Assembly: GCA_021730635.1 (NCBI GenBank)
Contig: JAJNNC010000003.1
Coordinates: 248,001 to 312,000, forward strand
Reading direction: 5' to 3'
Length of the DNA: 64,000 nt
Source of the DNA: Catalimonadaceae bacterium JC749
GTDB taxonomy: Bacteria > Bacteroidota > Bacteroidia > Cytophagales > Cyclobacteriaceae
The translations under genes and the position numbers were made by a program. This document shows positions 45,183-53,956 of the stretch, piece after piece. The notes under the pieces are model-generated. The model was not told the origin of the DNA and did not search any database. It saw nothing but the letters and a program-made list of their open reading frames with translations. Within the stretch, counting starts at the first letter, position 1. Each line of letters opens with the position of its first letter.

Positions 45183-46373
45183 ATGAATAAAAAACTGAAA
45201 TTAGAAACCCTGCTCATGCATTTCGGAGAAGAAAGAAAAGCGTATGAAGGGGCCGTAGTACCGCCTATTTTTCAGAACTCTCTCTTTACGTTTGAGAATT
45301 GGGAAGCCATTGATGAGGCTTTTGAAGACCGTACCCGGCATTATATTTATTCCCGCGGTAAGAACCCGACCGTTTCCATTGTGGAGCAGAAGATAGCTAA
45401 AATGGCCGGAGGCGAAAAAGCGCAGCTTTTTCCTTCAGGCATGGGAGCCATCTCGGCGGCTGTCTTGCATTGTATCAAGGCCGGTGATCATGTCGTCGCT
45501 ATCAAAAATATCTATGGACCTGCCAACAACCTGCTACAGCGATATCTAACCCAGAAAATGAACATAGAGGTCACCCTGGTAGCTGGTGACAGCGTAGAGG
45601 ATTTTGCGGCAGCCCTCCGCCCTAATACCCGTCTGATCTATCTGGAAAGTCCCTCTTCAGCCGTCTTCGGCTTACAGGATATCCAGGCAGTTGCCCAGTT
45701 AGCCCGTGACCGAAATATTCGTACTATCATTGACAATACCTGGGCTACGCCCATTTTTCAAAAACCCCTTGCCCTGGGTATTGACCTGGAAGTTCATTCC
45801 TGCTCCAAATATATAGGCGGGCACAGCGATATTGTAGCCGGTGTGGTCATCGGACGAGAAACCGATATCGATGCCATAGCCACCCAGGAATATCAATGGC
45901 TGGGAGCCAAAACAGCTCCTTTTGAAGCCTGGCTCATCCTGCGCAGCCTGCGTACCCTGCCCATACGGATGCGGCAGCATCAGGAAAATGCAATGAAAAT
46001 TGCCCGCTTTCTGGAGACACATCCGAAGGTAAAATCCGTCCGCTACCCGGGACTGGAAAGTTTTCCCCAGTATGCGCTAGGCCAGCAACAAATGAGTGGT
46101 TACAGCGGCCTGATGAGCTTTCAACTGGTGACCGACAACCTGGAAGAAATCAAAACATTTTTCAATGGTTTACAGGTCTTCCAGATTGGTGTAAGCTGGG
46201 GGGGTCATGAAAGCCTGATCTATGCACCGGCCATCAGTTACCTGAAAGAACTCAGCCCGGAACAGTTTGGTGGGATGGGTATCTCTTTGGGCGACATGCG
46301 TATTTCCGTAGGACTGGAAGATGCCGACGATCTGATAGAAGATCTGCAAGCAGCGTTACAGAAAATCAGCTGA
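45183..46373 (+). CDS. Cys/Met metabolism PLP-dependent enzyme
   Basis: The 396-residue protein is of the cystathionine gamma-synthase/beta-lyase/methionine gamma-lyase family. It has YSRGKNPTVSIVEQ, LFPSGMGAISAA for phosphate binding, DNTWATP, and the PLP Lys209 in HSCSKYIGGHSD. Trp rather than Tyr follows the DNT, and the sequence looks more like lyases. Which reaction it performs (cystathionine cleavage or methionine gamma-lyase) cannot be decided. Its 3' end is overlapped by 136 bases by the convergent methyltransferase. Confidence 0.87.
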   Translation: MNKKLKLETLLMHFGEERKAYEGAVVPPIFQNSLFTFENWEAIDEAFEDRTRHYIYSRGKNPTVSIVEQKIAKMAGGEKAQLFPSGMGAISAAVLHCIKAGDHVVAIKNIYGPANNLLQRYLTQKMNIEVTLVAGDSVEDFAAALRPNTRLIYLESPSSAVFGLQDIQAVAQLARDRNIRTIIDNTWATPIFQKPLALGIDLEVHSCSKYIGGHSDIVAGVVIGRETDIDAIATQEYQWLGAKTAPFEAWLILRSLRTLPIRMRQHQENAMKIARFLETHPKVKSVRYPGLESFPQYALGQQQMSGYSGLMSFQLVTDNLEEIKTFFNGLQVFQIGVSWGGHESLIYAPAISYLKELSPEQFGGMGISLGDMRISVGLEDADDLIEDLQAALQKIS

Positions 46374-47260
46374 GCACTTTTCGGACATCGTCTACTGGGC
46401 AGAATGGTTGATGCCTCAGCAGGTTTCTGCGCGATTAAAATGAGCCGATGGGAAGTGGAAGCCTCGTAAGAATGGAGGTCATAATCCCCGAAAACCTGAC
46501 ACAGATCTACACCTGCAATGGCAAAGTAGTAATGAAAATCCTTCAGGGTGATGGCTTTCACCCGTTCCTGAAAATGGTAAGAGTTATTTCGGTCAGTGCA
46601 ATATATTTCCTTGATAATAAAACCATTCTCTACGCGGCGGCTGATCTCAAAACGGATGCCTTCTACTTCTTTGATCTCGAAAGGGACCAGGCTGGCTATG
46701 ACCTGCGGCACGTTCATAAAATCAATGACTAACTTGCCGCCCGGCTGCAGGGCTTGAACAGCCGCACAGATAGTGTCGACATTTTCTGCTTCCGTGTCAA
46801 AATAACCAAAGCTTGTAAACAGGTTCAGAATACAGCTATAGGCGTGTGTCCGGAAAGGCTTCCGCATGTCGTGTACAAAGAAACGTAGTCGTTCGTTTGC
46901 GAATTGACTAGCATAGGCAATGCTCTCAGGAGCAAGATCAAACCCTGTGACATCCAGTCCCTGGGTATTCAGGTAAATAGCATGGCGTCCCCGGCCACAA
47001 GCCAAATCCAGTATGTGATCCTGGGCACTCAGGCGAAGCCAACGACTCAGATGATCTATAAAAAAATGAGCTTCCTGCTCATTCCGGTGCTTATATAACA
47101 CAGGGTAATAAGGCGAGTTAAACCATTCGCTAAACCACGATTTGTTCTCTGGTAAAATCGTTGTCAACTCTTTTTCTGATGTTTTACAGGCCAATAAAGG
47201 CTTGCCCATCAAAGCTTCAGATATGGTGTTTGGATCTTTTTTCATAGATAAGTCAATCAT
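46238..47260 (-). CDS. SAM-dependent methyltransferase with extended C-terminus
   Basis: The protein has the Rossmann motif ILDLACGRGRHAIYL and then VTGFDLAPESIAYA, class I SAM methyltransferase motifs, with FTSFGYFDTE and LQPGGKLVIDFM. The domain seems complete at RLILIAQKP. After that, about 55 Ser/Pro/Arg-rich residues continue to 46238, mostly antisense to the end of the PLP gene. Normal relatives stop close to IAQKP, so the original stop codon was probably lost. Start could also be at 47245 or the later Met. Substrate is unknown. Confidence 0.8.
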   Translation of the reverse strand: MIDLSMKKDPNTISEALMGKPLLACKTSEKELTTILPENKSWFSEWFNSPYYPVLYKHRNEQEAHFFIDHLSRWLRLSAQDHILDLACGRGRHAIYLNTQGLDVTGFDLAPESIAYASQFANERLRFFVHDMRKPFRTHAYSCILNLFTSFGYFDTEAENVDTICAAVQALQPGGKLVIDFMNVPQVIASLVPFEIKEVEGIRFEISRRVENGFIIKEIYCTDRNNSYHFQERVKAITLKDFHYYFAIAGVDLCQVFGDYDLHSYEASTSHRLILIAQKPAEASTILPSRRCPKSAQLIFCNAACRSSIRSSASSSPTEIRMSPKEIPIPPNCSGLSSFR

Positions 47261-47409
47261 AATTCATGATAATTTTGTGATAGGATGATAAGTACATACA
47301 GCGGGCTCGACAGATCTGATAAGAATGATCTGTTGAACAGCTATCTGCCAGTAAAATCAATGGTAAGACAATCAGGATTGAAGCGGTGGTATCTTCTCCG
47401 GGGGCATAC

Positions 47410-47775
47410 TTACCGGACAGACACTTCCCGGAAAAGAATGGGCTTGCGAAGAAAAGCGGCTATCCATACTAATGAGAAAATGATCGTAGGGGCGATCATT
47501 GCATTTCCTGATACCATTTCAGTAGCCATGGCGCCACCCAAGTAAGCGGTGAGGAGCAGGAACCCAATCTTCATGGTGCGTGGATAGAGAAACAAAATGG
47601 TAAACAACAGTTCCATCGTAGCCAGTAATCCCACATAGGGCATCAATCCTAAGGGTGTAAAGAGCTCAACGATGGAGGGCGGGCTGGATAATTTATAAGC
47701 AGCGCTCATTGAAAGGAGGGTGGCTACCAAAACAGAAGGCACCCATCTTACGATATTTTTGGTTTTACTTGTCAT
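47410..47775 (-). CDS. DoxX-like membrane protein
   Basis: From ATG 47775 the protein has 121 residues and four membrane helices (VPSVLVATLLSMSAAYKL; MELLFTILFLYP; FLLLTAYLGGAMATEMV; TIIFSLVWIAAFLRKP), the DoxX fold. Function is unclear in most bacteria; some act in thiosulfate or quinol-linked redox. It may belong with the Crp-type regulator 111 bases upstream. Confidence 0.78.
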   Translation of the reverse strand: MTSKTKNIVRWVPSVLVATLLSMSAAYKLSSPPSIVELFTPLGLMPYVGLLATMELLFTILFLYPRTMKIGFLLLTAYLGGAMATEMVSGNAMIAPTIIFSLVWIAAFLRKPILFREVSVR

Positions 47776-47886
47776 GGTGTTTTGCATTTAAGTGTTTGAA
47801 TACATGAAGTTTACAAGACAAAGCTATCCTGTCTCTCACTCCTGGGCATTGATATAGATCAAGAAATGAAAAGTAAGACAGTCTGT

Positions 47887-48459
47887 TTACCGCTTTTGTT
47901 TACGAATGCGGCTGAGCGTTTCCGGTGAAATGCCGAGATAAGAAGCCAGCATATGCTGAGGCACCCGCTGGGCAATGGAAGGATACGTTTTAAGAAACTC
48001 GAGATAACGTTCTTCGGCAGAAGTGCTGAGAGCAGCCACAATGCGTTTGTCTTTGGAAGCCATATGCTTTTGCAATCCCAATTGATATTGGCTGGCATAA
48101 GCAGGCATGGCTTCTATTATTTTCTGATGAGATGGAAGATCAATCTGCAATACGTCCGAATGTTCTATGGCATCTACGAAATACAAGGAAGGCAATTGAT
48201 GCAGACCGCTTTCTATGTCGCCAACCCACCAGTCTTCCGGTGCAAAATACAGGATATGCTCTTTCCCTTTGGCATCAATCACATATTTGCGCAGGCATCC
48301 GCTAACCACAAATGCTCCGTATCGGGTAACTTCTCCGGCTCGCTGTAAGAATTCTCCTTTCTTCAGTTTCATTGGCACAAAGCATGTCTTGAGGAGATCA
48401 AACTGCTCTTCTGTCAGTTTAATGTGCTTTTCAATATAAGCCCGAAGTTTCTCGAACAT
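47887..48459 (-). CDS. Crp/Fnr-family regulator
   Basis: The 190-residue protein has a cyclic-nucleotide-binding-like beta roll (KKGEFLQRAGEVTRYGAFVVSGCLR) and a short C-terminal helix-turn-helix (QHMLASYLGISPETLSRIRKQKR). No cysteines for an iron-sulfur cluster are placed as in Fnr. The ligand and targets are unknown. It lies 7 bases after a methyltransferase gene on the same strand. Confidence 0.87.
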   Translation of the reverse strand: MFEKLRAYIEKHIKLTEEQFDLLKTCFVPMKLKKGEFLQRAGEVTRYGAFVVSGCLRKYVIDAKGKEHILYFAPEDWWVGDIESGLHQLPSLYFVDAIEHSDVLQIDLPSHQKIIEAMPAYASQYQLGLQKHMASKDKRIVAALSTSAEERYLEFLKTYPSIAQRVPQHMLASYLGISPETLSRIRKQKR

Positions 48460-48466
48460 ACTCTAC

Positions 48467-49135
48467 TTATTTGCTGATGATCCAGCCTCCGTAAAAATAA
48501 CTCTTTTTAAAGGATTCTATCGAGGAAAAGCCCGCTTCGCTGATCAGTTGAGTGAGCCGTGCTTCCGTAATGTAAAAAATATCGTTTTTGATATGTCGGA
48601 TACCTTGCTGTATCCAGTCCGGGTCAAAATGACCCTGTAGCCGGTCTTGCAGCTGCATCAGTTGTGCATCAAAATCATCACTATGATAAATATCTACCAG
48701 CAGCAACTGTCCGCCTGCTTTCAGTCTGCGACCCATGTTAGTCAACAGGTCCAGTTTGGCGCCATCGTCTGACAAAAAATGCAATACCAGCATAAGCGTA
48801 GCTATGTCAAAGTCCTCTTTTTCAATAGCCGCCACCGTACCATGCACTAATTGTAAATTGGGTTGATTCGAATATTGCTCCACCGCCTGACGGATCATTT
48901 CTACAGAAGGGTCAAAAGCCGTAATCTGCCAATGCGGAGAAAGGTTTACCTCTTGAATTTCTCTTCCGGTGCCACAGCCTGCTATCAAAATAGCCAAAGG
49001 ATCGGCTGTACTGAAATGCTGCCGTAAATGCGTAGCGATAAAAGCGTGGAATTCATGATAAGCAGGAATCCAGTGTGGTATGGCCTTATCATATTGAGCC
49101 GCCCGGGCACCTTCAAAAATTTCAAGCATTTTCAT
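48467..49135 (-). CDS. SAM-dependent methyltransferase
   Basis: From ATG 49135 (MKMLEIFEG) the protein has 222 residues. The class I motif is AILIAGCGTGREIQEV, then ITAFDPSVEMIRQA and LKAGGQLLLVDIYH. Substrate is unknown. The gene lies 7 bases upstream of the Crp/Fnr gene, so the two are likely co-transcribed. Confidence 0.83.
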   Translation of the reverse strand: MKMLEIFEGARAAQYDKAIPHWIPAYHEFHAFIATHLRQHFSTADPLAILIAGCGTGREIQEVNLSPHWQITAFDPSVEMIRQAVEQYSNQPNLQLVHGTVAAIEKEDFDIATLMLVLHFLSDDGAKLDLLTNMGRRLKAGGQLLLVDIYHSDDFDAQLMQLQDRLQGHFDPDWIQQGIRHIKNDIFYITEARLTQLISEAGFSSIESFKKSYFYGGWIISK

Positions 49136-49456
49136 AGGTATGGAGTCAAGGGATTTTCCTGATATTACGCACAACTGCCTGCTGACGTTGAGCCATGAAT
49201 GAACGATTCTTTTTAGTCAACCACCTGTCAGAGACTTCTTTCAGATTGCATAAAAAATTTTCCCATAACGGCTGTACAAAAATTTCACAACAGCTTTTCC
49301 GGGTGAAGGCTCATAAAGGCAGGAAGTGATACCCAAAAAATCAGTATTATTGATTATATTAGAAATGGTTCAGAGAAATGACATTGTTACTGCTTTGTGC
49401 CTATCGTTCGCGGCGCTTGGATCAAGAAAATAATTAGTGACCTAAGCATACATCTC

Positions 49457-49978
49457 ATGAAAAATCTAACACGCCACTGCCTCCTGATTTTGTTGGAAAC
49501 CTCTGTCATTTTTGGCTGTCAGCCCTCTACAGTTGCTGAAGAACAATCCGATACAGACTCCTCAGAAAATGTAAAGCAAATTATTGAAGAGAAAAATGCG
49601 CAACTGGAAGCGTGGTACAAAGCAGGCATGATTGATTCTGCTGCCACTCACTTTGCAGACAATACCATTCAGATGCCTCCCCATCAGCCTGCCCTGGTGG
49701 GTATTGAACAATACAAGGAATCGTGGAAGCAATCGGTGCAGTTTGGCCAATGGGAATTTGATTTACAGACACAGGAAGTAAAGCAAAGTGGAGATTTAGC
49801 CGTAGAACTGGGCAAATATACGCTTACTTTTACCCCCAATGAAGATTCCCCCATTCCGGCCATAAACGACAAAGGGAACTATGTGGTCCTTTGGGAAAAA
49901 ATAAACGGGGACTGGAAGATCGTATGGGATGCCCCAGTGAGTGAACTCCCTTTACCAACGCCTGTAGCCGCAGAGTAA
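49457..49978 (+). CDS. SnoaL/DUF4440-like lipoprotein
   Basis: From ATG 49457 the protein has 173 residues with a lipoprotein signal (SVIFGC) and an NTF2-like fold: IEEKNAQLEAWYKAGMIDSAATHFADNTIQMPPH and GNYVVLWEKINGDWKIVWD. The DUF4440 family binds small ligands or acts as a scaffold. No catalytic residues can be assigned. Confidence 0.8.
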   Translation: MKNLTRHCLLILLETSVIFGCQPSTVAEEQSDTDSSENVKQIIEEKNAQLEAWYKAGMIDSAATHFADNTIQMPPHQPALVGIEQYKESWKQSVQFGQWEFDLQTQEVKQSGDLAVELGKYTLTFTPNEDSPIPAINDKGNYVVLWEKINGDWKIVWDAPVSELPLPTPVAAE

Positions 49979-50620
49979 ACATGTTATGAAGCATGTTTTC
50001 CTGAAACAGGTACCTTTTCAGCTCTGGAGTGCAAAAGAAAGCAACAGTGTGTAAAAAGAATGTGGTCTTTCAGGCTTGCCAGGCTCCTCAGAAATTGAAA
50101 ATCCGCTTGTAAAATATTGCAAAATTTCAGATTTGTGCTAAATTTAGTATTGTTATCTCTAACGGATTTCTGCAGTGACCTGAGCCGGTGATTATCCGTT
50201 AACGCGCAAGCTAAAGTCATTTTGGCTTTCACTGGTTTTCGGCCAGGTTTTCTCATCAGCCTGAAGTATTACTTTGTTTTTTTCATGCAAACTGCCTTTA
50301 TGACACCACCATAAGCTTAATCCAAACCCTCCTAAAGTTTCATTCTCAACTTTTACCATCGCTTCATCCATGATGGCGCTCTGATGATCATTAACCCATA
50401 AACTGTTACGTATGGAAGAAAACATAATTTGATGCAAGCTCCTACACCATCATGGAAACAAGACCTTGTAGTCCTACTGCTGTTTCGTTAGAAAAGATGC
50501 TGGCATGAGAAAACCTTAACCCCTAGGATCACAGGCCCGCCGCCCCTGTATGGCAGATACTTTCTCTGAACACCCATAGCCTGTAATTGCTTTGCCATTT
50601 TCACTTAACCCAAAAAAACC
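49979..50620. other. Non-coding stretch with an inverted repeat
   Basis: No gene can be supported here. A minus-strand frame at 50192-50437 (81 codons, starting MHQIMFSSIRNSLW) overlaps nothing and could be a small gene or remnant, but has no recognised relative. An 8-bp perfect inverted repeat, TAACGGAT (50160-50167) and ATCCGTTA (50194-50201), has a 26-base loop. The promoter of the cluster beginning at 50621 should lie near the right end. Confidence 0.4.
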
Positions 50621-52048
50621 ATGAAACTACTCATTCCTTTCTCTCTCCGAATGTATGCTATTCTGATGCTGACACTCCTTGCCTGTACGGAGGAGGACAT
50701 CACCGGCGACCTTGCTTACACCAACAAAGCACACATTGAATCTTCACCATACGCCTTGCCTACCATGGTCAATGTCTATCCCAGCGGAGATATGACCGGT
50801 ATGACCGATGCCAATGCGATTGAGGAAGCCCTACGGAATGCCTCCCCCGGAGCAACCGTGATACTGAAAGCTGGTAAATACTTCGTGGGTCGTCCTATAG
50901 TGACTCCTGGATTTCACGGTATCCTCAAAGGGGAAGGACCTGACAAAACGCGTATTGTAGGCGTTGGTTCGCCAGCGGCACCTTTTTCTTTAACAACCAT
51001 ACGGGGTGACTTCGGGCCCACTGACCTGGCTGTGTTGTTTCACTTTCCCGACCCTTATGGAAAGGTTATCGTTGCTGACCTATCCGTTTCTCTCAAAAAA
51101 GGTTTTTTCAGCGAAACCATTGTATCAGGATTTATCGGTCCTAATGATCTGTTTGCCTTTTTTGTGATAGACATCGGATATGATGAGGTCAATACTTCAT
51201 TTCACAATGTAGCACTGAAGGGCATTGCCGTCAACGAGGGAGGACCTTTTGAGAATCTGCTGCGTTCTCAGCCCTCTCAGGGTATTGTAGTCCACGGACT
51301 GCGGGATCATTTTCCGTTCCCTATCAGTGGAGGCGACCACACCATAAGCCATAGTCGTTTTCATCAAATAGGTCTTCAGGCTATTGTATTACAATTACTG
51401 GATCATGCCCGGTTGAAGATCCATCACAACCAGTTGAGTGAAGTAAAACAGATCATTACCCGGTATTTGAATGGCTCCCGGGTAGAAATTGAGCATAATC
51501 ATATCAGCAGTTTTTCCTTTGGGGCGGTGGTGGTGACCCAGGAATTCCAACCATCCGGAGAGGACAAGAACCAGATTCTTATCCGGAACAATACCATTCA
51601 TACAGACGGATTTATGGGCATTGAAATTGGAGCGGCTTCCAATTTTCAGGTACTCATTGCCCATAATCACATTGAGGTGGGTCCTGACCCCACCGGCTTT
51701 TTTTCTAATTTTACCGGCATCGGCCTGTTTTCAGGACAAGATAGGGCCATCCTGCATCGCAATACCATTCGGGGTATCAGCGAATCTGCCATTGCCTTGT
51801 TTGGGGTCTCTAAAAGTTTATTACTGGGCAATGAGGTATCTGAACATTTTTCTACCGCTGCTGCGTCCTACTGGCTGGATGCAAATACTTTTCATAATCT
51901 GGTCATCAACCGGGGCGAAGCCTCTTACCTTGACGAGGGTATTGCCAACCGGTTTGTCTTCGTGCCAGAACTGAAAGGAAAAATCTGGGATGCCGAAATC
52001 AATAAGGCCTTGCAGGAACGGGGTTTATCGAAGGAGATGCTACCATAA
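50621..52048 (+). CDS. Right-handed beta-helix lipoprotein
   Basis: The 475-residue protein has a lipoprotein signal (TLLAC). Residues ~55-100 (DANAIEEALRNASPGATVILKAGKYFVG) are the usual start of a parallel beta-helix, and later repeats with IxHNxI and IRNNTI turns build the helix. Such proteins bind or cleave polysaccharides; no catalytic Asp set is obvious. It is the first gene of a co-directional run that includes the ADO-like and AAR-like genes, 55 bases before the GNAT gene. Whether it shares their role is unclear. Confidence 0.78.
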   Translation: MKLLIPFSLRMYAILMLTLLACTEEDITGDLAYTNKAHIESSPYALPTMVNVYPSGDMTGMTDANAIEEALRNASPGATVILKAGKYFVGRPIVTPGFHGILKGEGPDKTRIVGVGSPAAPFSLTTIRGDFGPTDLAVLFHFPDPYGKVIVADLSVSLKKGFFSETIVSGFIGPNDLFAFFVIDIGYDEVNTSFHNVALKGIAVNEGGPFENLLRSQPSQGIVVHGLRDHFPFPISGGDHTISHSRFHQIGLQAIVLQLLDHARLKIHHNQLSEVKQIITRYLNGSRVEIEHNHISSFSFGAVVVTQEFQPSGEDKNQILIRNNTIHTDGFMGIEIGAASNFQVLIAHNHIEVGPDPTGFFSNFTGIGLFSGQDRAILHRNTIRGISESAIALFGVSKSLLLGNEVSEHFSTAAASYWLDANTFHNLVINRGEASYLDEGIANRFVFVPELKGKIWDAEINKALQERGLSKEMLP

Positions 52049-52103
52049 CGCTTGTCGCCCCACCCATCAAGCCCCTTTGCCTATCGGACTCTCTTTAAAA
52101 AAA

Positions 52104-53198
52104 ATGGATCAGTCCGACCTTACCGTAAACCGAACAGATGCCATGATTCTCATTAGGGAAGCTACTAAAGAAGATAATGATGACCTGCTGACCTTGACCC
52201 GGCAAACGCCGATGCACGGAATTATTTCTCTCCGGATCGACAGGGAACCGGATTTTTTCAGTCTCCTGAAAAGAAGGGGAGCTTACAAAGTGTTTACGGC
52301 CGTTAGCCATGATCAACTCCTGGGCGCTGTGTCTATCTCTTACCAAGAGGTATGGATCAATGGCCACAGGAAACAAGTAGGATACATTGGCGACATGAAA
52401 GTACATCCTGACTTCAGAGGTAGCTTCCTGGCATTCCGGCTCATGGCCGAATTATACAAATACCTGCTCACCGAAACCCCGGATCTGGTCTTGTGTCTTA
52501 CAGCCAGAGGTAATCATGAAGTGGAAACCTTATTGGAAGGAAGGCTTGGTCTGCCAGGTTTTTGTCATGTGGGGCATTTCAAGGTATATGAAATGCTTCC
52601 CTCTCCCCGTCGTAAAACAAATGCAACTTATCGTGTTGCCAAGGTGGAGGAGAACGATCTTGGTCAAGTATGTCTCCTGTTGAATGAATACTACAAAAAC
52701 TATCAGGTCGCTCCTGTCATAGAACCTCATCACCTGACGTCTACCGTGATAGGGGCCGTATATCAGAAAGGTGAGATGATAGGGGCTATATGTCTGACGG
52801 ATACAGACCAGGACAGGCAAAATGTAGTCATGGCAATCCCGATAGGGATCAAGCTGGCGCTGTCGTGCCTGCGTTTTGCCTCCCTTTTTTTTCCGCTTGG
52901 CAAATTTCCTGGCGTGGGAGACCCCATCCGTATGTTGTATATCAAATACATCGGCTTCCGGGAAGGACATGACAAGGCATTTGATCTTTTAATTCAGTTT
53001 GCCAGAAATGTGGCTTACCAGCAACACTATGCGTTTTTAACCATAGGCCTATACGAACGTGATAAACTTATGGAAAGGTTTAAAAAATATCCTAAGTTCT
53101 CCTTTACCTCCAATTTGTTTGCCCTTGATCTGAAAAGAAATGACCTGCTTCGCTCCATTGAAACAGGCCTGTTTTACGAAGATTTTTCACTCATCTAA
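52104..53198 (+). CDS. Double-GNAT acyltransferase-like protein
   Basis: From ATG 52104 (MDQSDLTVN) the protein has 364 residues, avoiding overlap with the preceding gene. The N-terminal half is a GNAT domain (ILIREATKEDNDDLL; VGYIGDMKVHPDFRGSFLAFRLM, acetyl-CoA loop). The second half is a weaker GNAT-like repeat starting TYRVAKVEENDLGQV. Substrate is unknown; given the neighbours, an acyl-CoA or acyl-ACP donor and a long-chain product are possible. It precedes the ADO-like gene by 14 bases. Confidence 0.72.
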   Translation: MDQSDLTVNRTDAMILIREATKEDNDDLLTLTRQTPMHGIISLRIDREPDFFSLLKRRGAYKVFTAVSHDQLLGAVSISYQEVWINGHRKQVGYIGDMKVHPDFRGSFLAFRLMAELYKYLLTETPDLVLCLTARGNHEVETLLEGRLGLPGFCHVGHFKVYEMLPSPRRKTNATYRVAKVEENDLGQVCLLLNEYYKNYQVAPVIEPHHLTSTVIGAVYQKGEMIGAICLTDTDQDRQNVVMAIPIGIKLALSCLRFASLFFPLGKFPGVGDPIRMLYIKYIGFREGHDKAFDLLIQFARNVAYQQHYAFLTIGLYERDKLMERFKKYPKFSFTSNLFALDLKRNDLLRSIETGLFYEDFSLI

Positions 53199-53212
53199 CG
53201 CTATACAACACC

Positions 53213-53956
53213 ATGGAAACACAACAAAAGGTACCTGGCACTCAATCTACTGAATACTGGTTGGCCGTTGCTGACATCTTCTCTCAGGCTGTTACGGGGG
53301 AACTGATCGGCATGGCCAATTTTGCCTCACTGACAGACATTATCCAGGATACGGAGGAAATGATAGAAGCCGTTGAGCATGCCTACAGCGAAAGAGGACA
53401 TGCCATCGGGTTCCTGGCTATGGCCAGAAAATACGAACTGAAAGTCAACATCAACCTACAGGGCACTTACTGGAAGGGTATCCGGGAAAGTTTTCTCCGA
53501 TGGGCTGGGAAAAAGGACTACGCAGCCTGTATCCTCATTCAGGAAATTATGCTGGAATCTTTTGCTGTTTCTATGTACCAAGAGGTAGGCCAGGCCATGA
53601 ATGGCGAGATCGGAGAACTTTTCCTGCAAATTTCCCAGGAAGAAGAATCACATCTCCATCATTCCATTGAATTTTTAAGGGTAGCACTGGAACAAGATCC
53701 AAAAGGATTTGAACAAAAGGTATACGAAGTCCATCAGGATTGTATGACGATCTTGTCTGAACTGGCGGGAAAATCCGATGCGAGAGGGCACTGCGGTGTC
53801 TGTTATGGCGACTGTGTAAAACATTCACTCCACCATGTAGGACTTGATATAGTATCCTTAAGAGGACATGCGCTGAACCTGTATATGAAATCACTGGATA
53901 AGATAGGCATACCTGGAGAAAAATCATTGCAATGGATCGCCAGTTTACCCGTGTGA
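53213..53956 (+). CDS. Aldehyde-deformylating-oxygenase-like diiron protein
   Basis: The 247-residue helical protein aligns with cyanobacterial aldehyde-deformylating oxygenase (ADO), which turns fatty aldehydes into alkanes plus formate. All six diiron ligands of ADO are in place: Glu30 (GELIGM), Glu60 and His63 (SERGHAIGF), Glu115 (CILIQEIMLESFAVSMY), Glu144 and His147 (EESHLHH). The numbering is almost the same as in the cyanobacterial enzyme (32, 60, 63, 115, 144, 147). Beyond the core, residues 190-205 carry His193, Cys194, Cys197 and Cys201, not usual in ADO. The AAR-like gene is two genes downstream. It may instead be another ferritin-like oxygenase. Confidence 0.75.
   Translation: METQQKVPGTQSTEYWLAVADIFSQAVTGELIGMANFASLTDIIQDTEEMIEAVEHAYSERGHAIGFLAMARKYELKVNINLQGTYWKGIRESFLRWAGKKDYAACILIQEIMLESFAVSMYQEVGQAMNGEIGELFLQISQEEESHLHHSIEFLRVALEQDPKGFEQKVYEVHQDCMTILSELAGKSDARGHCGVCYGDCVKHSLHHVGLDIVSLRGHALNLYMKSLDKIGIPGEKSLQWIASLPV

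Noticed and set aside
50192-50437. 81-codon minus-strand frame upstream of the ADO/AAR cluster
   Set aside because: It could be real but has no recognised relative, and part overlaps the inverted-repeat region; left as an uncertain gap entry.
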